From Nitrospira sp. (GTDB lineage Bacteria > Nitrospirota > Nitrospiria > Nitrospirales > Nitrospiraceae), in contig VGXD01000169.1 in NCBI GenBank assembly GCA_016873525.1, positions 1 through 5,102 of the forward strand: DNA of 5,102 nucleotides, given 5' to 3'. Under the pieces are notes generated by a model, which worked only from the letters and a program-made list of their open reading frames with translations, searched no databases and was not told the origin of the DNA. Positions 1 through 4,563 of this stretch are shown here, one piece after another. How positions within the stretch are numbered: the first letter of the stretch is position 1; the number at the start of each line of letters is the position of its first letter. Made by a program: the position numbers and the translations under genes.

Positions 1-127
1 GAGTGCGGTGATGTCGCGAAGTTATGATAACTCGCCTCCGAATTTCCAAGGAACTCCGCATTTCGTCGAGGCCTCGCTGAACAGGGAGCACATTTGCAAT
101 TCAGGAAATCCGATTTTGAGATAGATT
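1..127. other. Non-coding left flank, downstream of the NusG paralog
   Basis: No ORF with a credible start and ribosome binding site is visible here on either strand. The stretch lies immediately downstream of the minus-strand NusG-like gene and would be the beginning of the transcript region leading to whatever that gene controls, off the left edge. The only structure I see is the imperfect inverted repeat at 16-35. No T-run follows it on either strand, so I do not call a terminator. Confidence 0.5.
16..35. repeat. Near-perfect 20-bp inverted repeat
   Basis: The arms gcga(a)gttat and ataactcgc pair over nine base pairs around a single central g, with one unpaired a at position 20. The dyad sits about 95 bases beyond the stop codon of the NusG-like gene. 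It could be a protein-binding operator for a gene starting beyond the left edge, or an RNA hairpin in the transcript downstream of the NusG paralog. No U-tract follows it in either direction, which argues against an intrinsic terminator. Confidence 0.4.
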
Positions 128-634
128 CTAGTACGGCACTACATCGGCAGCATCAATCTCAACCGCGGCGGCTTGGCGAATGAGATGCACGGAAATGACC
201 AACCGGTAATGTTTTTGCTTCCTCAATAAAATCCCTTGCGCTCCCTGAAGAGGCCCTCGGATCACTTGGACGGCCATTCCTTCCTGCAAATAGGGATGGG
301 CGTCATAGGTGAGCGTGCTGCCCATGAGTTGTTGGAGCGATTTGATTTCCTCATCGGGAATGGGCTCGGGACGATGACCGCTCCCAACTATTTGCACAAC
401 TCCAGGCACTTTGAGAACGGACAATCTGTCCTTCCACAACAGTTGGGCGAAGCAGTATCCGGGGAATAACGGTAATTCGATTGCTTTTTTTCGATCTTTC
501 CACTGGCTGATTCGCACCAATGAGGGGAGAAGCCGCTCGATTTCTTTTTTGGCAAGCCAATCGCGAACTTGCTTCTCATGTCGTGATCGCGTCCGAAGCG
601 CATACCACCGTGGGCGATCTTCCCTATCAGACAC
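128..634 (-). CDS. NusG-family transcription antitermination protein (UpxY/RfaH-like paralog)
   Basis: This is a 168-residue specialised NusG paralog, predicted to ride on RNA polymerase and promote elongation of a particular long operon. The N-terminal NGN domain spans about residues 9-107. It begins WYALRTRSRHEKQV and contains the QWKDRKK segment (45-50) followed by PLFPGY (55-60), the signature stretch of UpxY-type proteins. A short C-terminal KOW-like domain (about 118-168) contains RGPLQGAQGIL. The start is a GTG at 634, preceded by GAGAGGG at 648-642 with a 7-nt spacer. UpxY proteins in Bacteroidetes and similar paralogs elsewhere sit at the head of capsule or exopolysaccharide operons, so I infer such a cluster to the left; it is not visible here. 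A housekeeping NusG is less likely, because no secE or ribosomal-protein context is present. Family call is firm; the exact regulon is unknown. Confidence 0.9.
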   Translation of the reverse strand: MSDREDRPRWYALRTRSRHEKQVRDWLAKKEIERLLPSLVRISQWKDRKKAIELPLFPGYCFAQLLWKDRLSVLKVPGVVQIVGSGHRPEPIPDEEIKSLQQLMGSTLTYDAHPYLQEGMAVQVIRGPLQGAQGILLRKQKHYRLVISVHLIRQAAAVEIDAADVVPY

Positions 635-641
635 AGCTTCG

Positions 642-648
642 CCCTCTC
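642..648 (-). promoter_or_regulatory. Ribosome binding site of the NusG-like gene
   Basis: On the minus strand GAGAGGG lies 7 nt before the GTG at 634. It supports this GTG as the start; the next residues lead directly into the conserved WYALRT motif of the NGN domain. Confidence 0.6.
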
Positions 649-755
649 ACTTACAGTGACCGCTCCGGAAGTATCACACTTTCTGCCGGACCTTTAGGCC
701 CTTATAGATTACTGCCAGGCAGGAAACTAACCACCCGCCGAGCTAGGGGACAACG

Positions 756-767
756 CTATCTTCAAGA
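756..767. repeat. Second copy of the tctt-s-aaga dyad
   Basis: ctatcttcaaga here matches ctatcttgaaga at 841-852 at 11 of 12 positions. The single difference is the centre of the dyad, so symmetry is preserved in both copies. Start-to-start distance is 85 bp, about eight helical turns. Both lie in the leader of the NusG-like gene. Two similar dyads on one face of the helix would fit an operator pair, but short AT-rich matches can arise by chance. Confidence 0.3.
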
Positions 768-835
768 AATATTCCGACGAGTTACCGACTCTTTACATAG
801 GCGTGCTAAGGCTTGGAACGAGGAATCTGCTTGGA

Positions 836-860
836 TTTTTCTATCTTGAAGATAAAAAAA
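836..860. repeat. 25-bp AT-rich interrupted palindrome
   Basis: Five Ts, then c, then tatctt-g-aagata, then a and five further As form arms matching at 11 of 12 positions around g848. The T-run precedes rather than follows the stem on either strand, so it does not read as a rho-independent terminator. A protein-binding operator or a bent upstream promoter element for the NusG-like gene is more plausible. The inner 12-mer ctatcttgaaga recurs with one change at 756-767. Confidence 0.45.
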
Positions 861-905
861 CTGAACGATCTCGGCATGCATTAGTTATCAACAGGGTAAT
901 TTTGA

Positions 906-919
906 TCATAGCCCTATGA
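906..919. repeat. 14-bp dyad in the leader region
   Basis: tcatag and ctatga are exact reverse complements separated by two bases (cc). On the minus strand TATGAT at 912-907 overlaps it and resembles a -10 hexamer (5 of 6), but I see no acceptable -35 at 16-18 bp. It could be an operator overlapping a weak promoter for the NusG-like gene. Confidence 0.3.
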
Positions 920-980
920 AATGCCTTGTTCTTTTCGCATATAGACCTCTAGAAGTCAAGGCGCCCCATGCCAAGACCAT

Positions 981-1005
981 GAAAAGACGGGAAAGCATCG
1001 CTTCC
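981..1005 (-). terminator. Weak candidate terminator after the MBL gene
   Basis: Directly after the stop codon of the MBL-fold gene, the minus strand reads GGAAGC-GAT-GCTTTCC, a 6-bp stem with one bulged T and a 3-nt loop. CGTC and then only four Ts follow. The position, immediately at the end of a three-gene operon, is right for an intrinsic terminator. The short stem, tight loop and displaced T-run make it weak, so rho-dependent termination in the AT-rich gap is an alternative. Confidence 0.3.
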
Positions 1006-1006
1006 A

Positions 1007-2635
1007 CTATACCTTGTCTCTAGCTCGCAGAAACGGTGGGGCGCCGTGGTCCAGTCGATAAAGTTGGAGTGGATTTATCTTTTCGGCAGCCGAGACCGCC
1101 GCAGTCCCCCCATCAGCCGTAGGCCGAAAAACATCCAGGGCATGGCTATAGTGGTAAGCACATCCAAGGGGCGCCAACTTCGCTTTGAGCTCCTCCGGCC
1201 GCTCCCAATTGGCCGTCAGGAGGGCAGTCCTGGCCGGGTTGCGCTTGCTGAACATAAAGGACAGATGATCCGGGTACCAATCGGCCCCACCGGTCGCATA
1301 AGACACAAAGAGGCGAGCTTTCGCTGCAGCAGCAAGTTCCGCCAAATAGCCGTTCGTTAGATACCCGTTTTCGCCCACGTCCAGCCACCGTCCAGGAGCA
1401 GATAAGGCAGCATGGGCTGCATAGGTCCTCACCTCCAGCAATTGTTGCTGGGACGCCAGCACGGTCGCGATCGGCCCGTATTGCCGGACCAAATTGTCGA
1501 TTACGCCCTCCTGCACCACCGACTTGCCTGAATTAGTCGGGCCGCTATCCGCATGGACAAGCGTGTTACGTCCGCGATCGGCAACCAGATAGCAGTTGCG
1601 CGGCATTTCGATATCGCAGGGGTCCTCGCCGAAAAACGGCACCGAGACCACCGCCCCGCCCTCGAAGGTCCAGGTCTCCCCATGCGCCAATTCAATCACC
1701 TGTGCGAACCCAAGCTCGCGGAAAAGCGACAAGTAATCGTAATAGAGCGCCCGTCGGTTCCGCCGGCTCGGCACGATAATCGGGATATCCTTGGGCATGT
1801 GGAGCAGAGTCCTGGGGTCCACATGGTCGTCATGGTCATGGGTCAAGAAAATCGCGGCAGGACGGGGCAGCAACGATCCCCAGAGGGACGGCACAGGCGA
1901 CTCGGCAAACCAGGGCATCAGCCAGGGGTCGAAGAGGAAAAACTGCTCCCGCTGCCGATAGAGCAGCGCGGCATGGCCCAAGTGAACCATATCCTGGTCA
2001 TGGGTCTCCGCAAGCCAGCAGTCCCGCACTGACGATCGTTCCGATGAGACCAGACACTCGTGCTTCTGTAGCAATTCAAGAAGGCCGGTAAGGTGCCGTT
2101 CCATTTCACGGCCCGAGGCTGTCGCTACAGTCCGAATCTCCGAAACCCTGTGGGTGCCATCCAAAAAACCGATGAATTTGCCGACGGCAGGGCCAATCGG
2201 CCTCTCGAACCGGAGCGGAACCATCTGTCTGGCCACCGAGTTGAAGACGCTGAGTCCGGCATTGGTCACCGTCTCGGACTTCGTCGGATCCAGCGGGAAC
2301 TCCCATCGAAAGACGCCATCCTGCCCACGTCCACATTTGATGTGCGTGCTCAAATGAGGCCGCGAGCCCACAAGTTCGGCATAGGCATCTTCCAATCGGA
2401 CCCGTAAAGTAGGATCGTCAAGCGACGCCCTGCGGGAGAAAACATCGCTGATCGCTGTCTCAACCGAACTTAAAAGGAGTTGATGCGCCTCATGCAAGCT
2501 GGCAACGACCTCAGGAGCCACACCACCGATAAAGGGGAAGGGACCGGGAGCCTCAGCACTCTCCAACTGGACCCAAGCCCAGGGGACCAAGCCGAGGTAG
2601 TGGTCGCTGCGCAACGACGTCCATACCTGACTCAT
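1007..2635 (-). CDS. Metallo-beta-lactamase-fold hydrolase with N-terminal winged-helix-like extension
   Basis: This is a 542-residue protein whose C-terminal two thirds (about 215-505) is an MBL-fold domain of the UlaG/Lactamase_B_2 style. VHLGHAALL (217-225) and FLFDPWL (233-239) form the opening strands. The metal motif HDHDDH lies at 266-271 (HxHxDH), the HADSGP block carries D363, and a terminal DH is at 456-457. The usual His of motif 3 is absent: the matching segment reads VPFFGEDPCD (332-341). The first ~200 residues are not part of the fold; residues 154-197 (FIGFLDGTHRVSEI to KHECLV) resemble the winged-helix pattern of PqqD-like and methyltransferase-regulatory domains. No signal peptide is seen, so it is probably cytoplasmic. 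It is last in the operon, 21 bp after lhgO, with a poor Shine-Dalgarno sequence and an unusual coupled junction. The substrate is unknown; hydrolysis of an ester, thioester or lactone is the family-based guess. Confidence 0.85.
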   Translation of the reverse strand: MSQVWTSLRSDHYLGLVPWAWVQLESAEAPGPFPFIGGVAPEVVASLHEAHQLLLSSVETAISDVFSRRASLDDPTLRVRLEDAYAELVGSRPHLSTHIKCGRGQDGVFRWEFPLDPTKSETVTNAGLSVFNSVARQMVPLRFERPIGPAVGKFIGFLDGTHRVSEIRTVATASGREMERHLTGLLELLQKHECLVSSERSSVRDCWLAETHDQDMVHLGHAALLYRQREQFFLFDPWLMPWFAESPVPSLWGSLLPRPAAIFLTHDHDDHVDPRTLLHMPKDIPIIVPSRRNRRALYYDYLSLFRELGFAQVIELAHGETWTFEGGAVVSVPFFGEDPCDIEMPRNCYLVADRGRNTLVHADSGPTNSGKSVVQEGVIDNLVRQYGPIATVLASQQQLLEVRTYAAHAALSAPGRWLDVGENGYLTNGYLAELAAAAKARLFVSYATGGADWYPDHLSFMFSKRNPARTALLTANWERPEELKAKLAPLGCAYHYSHALDVFRPTADGGTAAVSAAEKINPLQLYRLDHGAPPFLRARDKV

Positions 2636-2654
2636 ATAATCTGACTCATATAAA
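2627..2654. repeat. 14-bp tandem duplication at the MBL gene start
   Basis: ctgactcatataat (2627-2640) is followed directly by ctgactcatataaa (2641-2654), matching at 13 of 14 positions. The unit includes the MBL start codon and the next two codons on the minus strand. The duplication therefore places a second ATG AGT CAG upstream in a different frame. It looks like replication slippage. Confidence 0.85.
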
Positions 2655-2660
2655 ACTCAT
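2632..2660 (-). promoter_or_regulatory. Triple ATGA stop/start junction coupling lhgO to the MBL gene
   Basis: Reading the minus strand, the lhgO stop TGA (2659-2657) overlaps an ATG at 2660. That frame runs ATG AGT TTT ATA TGA and ends at 2646. Its TGA overlaps an ATG at 2649, whose frame runs ATG AGT CAG ATT ATA TGA and ends at 2632. That TGA overlaps the ATG at 2635, the start of the MBL gene. A terminating ribosome could thus step through two micro-ORFs (MSFI and MSQII) into the MBL gene by reinitiation. No strong Shine-Dalgarno precedes 2635; the best is GAG with a 9-nt spacer. The sequence layout is certain; functional use is inferred. Confidence 0.55.
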
Positions 2661-3922
2661 GAATGGGGCGGTGCACAGAGCGCCGTCCCTGCAGAGGCTC
2701 GCCGGACCTCCGCTGCCTCGCCGCAACCGGTCGAGCCCAGGTATTCATCCACCACGTACTCGGCAAAGGCCATCGAGCTGGTAAATGCCGGGGAGATCGC
2801 ATTCAGGATGTGCAGGCTCTCTTGATCCTTCACCACCAAGAAATTCATCACCAGTTCTTTCTTCGCCCAGTCCACAAGCTGTGGTCTGATCCAAACTTTT
2901 CCGCATGGCCCAAGGTCATCCGGACAGAGGGATTTCACCAGACTCTTTGCGTCTTCGAAAAAATACCGCGCGAGATACTTCCGAGGCTCAGTAAGCGCAA
3001 CCGTCCTAAACTTCGGGTTTAGGAAGAACAACCGCGCATCGTCAAGCAGGATCCTGAGCGACTCGCCGCTCAGCTTCTCAAAAAGCCGGTAGTTCTCCCG
3101 CCCAAAAGCCGGAATCGCTGTCGGACCGACATAGACATGATCATGGATGCCTCGGGTAAAATGCACGCCGAGAAAGGGATTACGAAGGTCCGGCACCGGA
3201 TAAATGTTCCCCTTGACCAGCGAAGCCTTTGCCGACCCCAGTTCCCGGTAGGTCCCCTTGAAAGGAATCAGCCGGAACTGACGAGCCAGACCGAAATGAT
3301 GCGCAATCGTATCGCTATAGGCCCCGGCAGCGTTGATGAAGACTTCGTAACTGATCGGCCCCCGGCTCGTCTCCGCCGTCCTGGTCTGCTTGAGGCCGTC
3401 GAACGTTGTGCCCATAAGTAGCCGCACCCGACCTGTTGCCAGAAGATCTTGGACAAGGCTCCGCAAGATTGCCTTGGGATCTACCATTGCGGTATCGGCT
3501 GCGCGCAGGGCAACCTGGTGCGTTCGGGCGAACGGCTCATAGGTGTCCAGTTGCCGCTCGTCGATCAATTCGACCGTCGCGCCATTGTTTGACGCCATCG
3601 CGTGCAGCTTATGAAGAGTTTGAACTTCCCCCTCGTGCCTGGCAACCACGACCTTGCCCGTCTCACGCAGCGGCAACCCCTTGGACCGGCAATAGGCTTT
3701 CATGAGCCGATTGCCGCGCAAGCAGAGCTTGGCCTTCAAGCTCCCGGCAGGATAGTAGATGCCGGCATGAAGCACCCCGCTGTTCCGGCCTGATGCATGC
3801 TGCCCAATCTCCTCTTCCTTTTCAAGAATGAGGATGTTTTCGGCGCCGCGTGCAATCAGCTCCCGCGCAAGCGTCAACCCGATGATGCCGCCCCCGCAGA
3901 TAAGAATCTCTGCCTGTTCCAC
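2657..3922 (-). CDS. lhgO: L-2-hydroxyglutarate oxidase-like FAD-dependent oxidoreductase
   Basis: This 421-residue DAO-superfamily flavoprotein is close in length to E. coli LhgO, which oxidises L-2-hydroxyglutarate to 2-oxoglutarate and passes electrons to the quinone pool. The N-terminal Rossmann motif GGGIIG (10-15) with an acidic E34 ends the first beta-alpha-beta unit. Further signatures are RNSGVLHAGIYY (46-57), INAAGAYSD (196-204), IYPVPDLRNPFLGVH (240-254) and HILNAISPAFTSS (371-383), all matching the L2HGDH/LhgO pattern. About 20 residues trail beyond the last conserved helix (EYVVDEYL). I prefer the GTG at 3922: GGGAG stands 6 nt before it and it puts the family-typical short N-terminus before the Rossmann motif. 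A GTG at 3946 (429 residues) overlaps the upstream VOC stop as GTGA and is the alternative. The family is secure, but substrate may be another 2-hydroxyacid because of the operon context. Confidence 0.88.
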   Translation of the reverse strand: MEQAEILICGGGIIGLTLARELIARGAENILILEKEEEIGQHASGRNSGVLHAGIYYPAGSLKAKLCLRGNRLMKAYCRSKGLPLRETGKVVVARHEGEVQTLHKLHAMASNNGATVELIDERQLDTYEPFARTHQVALRAADTAMVDPKAILRSLVQDLLATGRVRLLMGTTFDGLKQTRTAETSRGPISYEVFINAAGAYSDTIAHHFGLARQFRLIPFKGTYRELGSAKASLVKGNIYPVPDLRNPFLGVHFTRGIHDHVYVGPTAIPAFGRENYRLFEKLSGESLRILLDDARLFFLNPKFRTVALTEPRKYLARYFFEDAKSLVKSLCPDDLGPCGKVWIRPQLVDWAKKELVMNFLVVKDQESLHILNAISPAFTSSMAFAEYVVDEYLGSTGCGEAAEVRRASAGTALCAPPHS

Positions 3923-3928
3923 CCCTAT

Positions 3929-3933
3929 CTCCC
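3929..3933 (-). promoter_or_regulatory. Ribosome binding site favouring the GTG at 3922 for lhgO
   Basis: Minus-strand GGGAG is followed by a 6-nt spacer and GTG at 3922-3920. The competing GTG at 3946 has only AAGG four bases upstream. The site lies within the gap after the VOC stop codon (3945-3943). Confidence 0.55.
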
Positions 3934-3942
3934 GTGAAGGCC

Positions 3943-4353
3943 TCACCGCACCTTGCTGACAGTAGGTTCGTAGAGCACCTGGACGACATTCTCGTCCGGG
4001 TCCGCCATGTAGAACGAGTAGCTCCCGTCACGGTGACGTTTCGGGGCCTTCACAATTTTCACGCCGTCTCGTGTCACACGTTCAAACAGCCGGCCCACCG
4101 CTTCGACGGAACCCATGATGAAGCCGATATGGTCCAGAAACTGAGCGCGTAGACCTCGATAGTCCGCCACCTCATCGGCCGGAATTTGGTGCAGGGCCAG
4201 GTTGTCGCTTCCTGAGCTGAGATAGAGGTTCTCGGGGTCCGGCGCCCACACGACTTTCATGCCGAAATACTCTTCGTAGAAGGCCCGTGACCGGCGCAGG
4301 TCCGTCACCCGCAGCGCCACATGCCATAAGCCTTTGACATCCGAAGCCGTCAT
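3943..4353 (-). CDS. VOC-superfamily (glyoxalase/dioxygenase fold) protein
   Basis: This 136-residue protein has two paired beta-alpha-beta-beta-beta modules typical of the vicinal oxygen chelate fold. GLWHVALRVTDLRRSRAFYEEYFGM (8-32) opens module one and FLDHIGFIMGSVEAVGRLFERV (72-93) opens module two. Candidate metal ligands are H11, H55 and H75. The usual C-terminal Glu of the DPxGNxxEL motif is replaced: DPDENVVQVLYEP has Q125 there, with E129 four residues on. Metal binding may therefore be altered. An in-frame extension to a TTG at 4431 exists, but that TTG is part of the -35 box and the ATG at 4404 lies in the -10. The ATG at 4353, with a strong GGAGGGAAGG upstream, is thus the start. 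It is the first gene of the operon with lhgO and the MBL gene. Function is unknown; glyoxalase-I-like isomerase or ring-cleaving dioxygenase are the family options. Confidence 0.87.
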   Translation of the reverse strand: MTASDVKGLWHVALRVTDLRRSRAFYEEYFGMKVVWAPDPENLYLSSGSDNLALHQIPADEVADYRGLRAQFLDHIGFIMGSVEAVGRLFERVTRDGVKIVKAPKRHRDGSYSFYMADPDENVVQVLYEPTVSKVR

Positions 4354-4361
4354 ACGCTGCG

Positions 4362-4371
4362 CCTTCCCTCC
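4362..4371 (-). promoter_or_regulatory. Ribosome binding site of the VOC gene
   Basis: Minus-strand GGAGGGAAGG ends 8 nt before the ATG at 4353. It supports that ATG over the upstream in-frame TTG (4431) and ATG (4404), which sit inside promoter elements. Confidence 0.6.
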
Positions 4372-4402
4372 CCCACAGCCCGCAAACCGTCGCCCCGCGG
4401 TC

Positions 4403-4431
4403 ATAGTAGGACCGGGGCTTGGCTTCGTCAA
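4403..4431 (-). promoter_or_regulatory. Sigma70-type promoter of the VOC-lhgO-MBL operon
   Basis: On the minus strand TTGACG (4431-4426, 5 of 6 to consensus) is separated by exactly 17 bp from TACTAT (4408-4403, 4 of 6). Transcription would start near 4396, giving a leader of roughly 40 nt with the VOC ribosome binding site inside it. No other promoter of comparable quality is seen in the divergent region for this strand. Confidence 0.6.
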
Positions 4432-4454
4432 TTGGAAACTTGGGGATCGCCCCG

Positions 4455-4480
4455 CTTCTGTCCAGGCAATTGGACAGGGG
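4455..4480. repeat. Inverted repeat upstream of the operon promoter
   Basis: ctgtcca (4458-4464) and tggacag (4471-4477) are exact reverse complements around a 6-base centre. Two further wobble pairs and a final C-G pair extend the arms to 10. It lies about 24 bp upstream of the -35 box of the minus-strand operon and about 85 bp upstream of the SUMF1 gene. That position would suit an activator or repressor serving either direction. Confidence 0.4.
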
Positions 4481-4507
4481 GCAGCGGCCGTTGATCCCTG
4501 TCGCTTC

Positions 4508-4536
4508 GGCGGGCCTCCTATGGTACCATGCCCGCC
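4508..4536. repeat. Nested palindrome upstream of the SUMF1 gene
   Basis: ggcgggc (4508-4514) and gcccgcc (4530-4536) are perfect reverse complements. Between them lies atggtaccat (4520-4529), itself a perfect 10-bp palindrome abutting the right arm and offset by five bases from the left arm. The element ends 27 bp before the SUMF1 start codon. No T-run follows it on either strand, so it is more likely an operator or a stable 5' leader hairpin than a terminator. A TATGGT inside it could be a -10, but no matching -35 is found. Confidence 0.5.
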
Positions 4537-4551
4537 ATTGATCCATAAAAA

Positions 4552-4557
4552 GAGGAG
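4552..4557 (+). promoter_or_regulatory. Ribosome binding site of the SUMF1-domain gene
   Basis: GAGGAG stands 6 nt before the ATG at 4564. This is a near-ideal Shine-Dalgarno sequence and fixes the start, which then opens directly into a signal peptide. Confidence 0.75.
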
Positions 4558-4563
4558 CCCTTG

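Larger units (their letters stand above)
635..1006 (-). other. AT-rich 372-bp leader/intergenic region before the NusG-like gene
   Basis: No convincing gene occupies this stretch. Positions 781-960 are about 40% GC by hand count, clearly lower than the flanking operon (for example 39 of 60 bases at 1081-1140). It contains dyads at 836-860 and 906-919, a second copy of the ctatctt(c/g)aaga element at 756-767, a foldable segment at 664-688 (minus-strand CCGG arms enclosing AAGT/ACTT around a 5-nt loop), and an ops-like string at 729-739. A TATAAG hexamer at 706-701 could be a -10, but I find no good matching -35. Minus-strand reading frames of 39 codons (881-762) and 23 codons (877-806) exist but lack a ribosome binding site. 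Long leaders are common upstream of NusG paralogs, so regulation by a structured leader is plausible. Confidence 0.45.
4354..4563. other. Divergent intergenic region with operon promoter and two inverted repeats
   Basis: This 210-bp stretch separates the leftward VOC operon from the rightward SUMF1 gene. It holds the operon promoter (4403-4431), the inverted repeat at 4455-4480, the nested palindrome at 4508-4536, both ribosome binding sites, and two copies of caattgga (4429-4436, 4467-4474), the first overlapping the -35. I find no convincing plus-strand promoter. Shared regulation of both sides is possible but unproven. Confidence 0.5.

Noticed and set aside
520..849. 109-residue open frame on the plus strand
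   Set aside because: It starts within the NusG-like gene on the opposite strand and runs into the AT-rich leader. There is no ribosome binding site and no family resemblance.
836..860. T-rich/A-rich palindrome as a bidirectional terminator
   Set aside because: On both strands the T-run precedes the stem instead of following it, so it lacks the U-tract geometry of an intrinsic terminator.
762..881. 39-codon minus-strand frame in the leader (MHAEIVQFF...)
   Set aside because: No Shine-Dalgarno sequence precedes its ATG, and an overlapping 23-codon frame is equally unsupported. It might be a leader peptide, but the sequence alone does not show it.
887..895. DnaA-box-like ttatcaaca
   Set aside because: It is a single copy with a mismatch to the consensus and no neighbouring boxes or replication genes, so it is not evidence of an origin.
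1553..2032. 159-residue open frame on the plus strand
   Set aside because: It is entirely antisense to the MBL domain, including the HDHDDH motif; high GC keeps the opposite frames open.
4502..4511. cgc-ttcg-gcg mini hairpin
   Set aside because: It is only a three to four base-pair stem, despite the stable UUCG loop, and it conflicts with the larger nested palindrome at 4508-4536.
4491..4524. TTGATC and TATGGT as a promoter for the SUMF1 gene
   Set aside because: The spacer would be 22 bp, too long for a standard sigma70 promoter, and no other -35 fits TATGGT.
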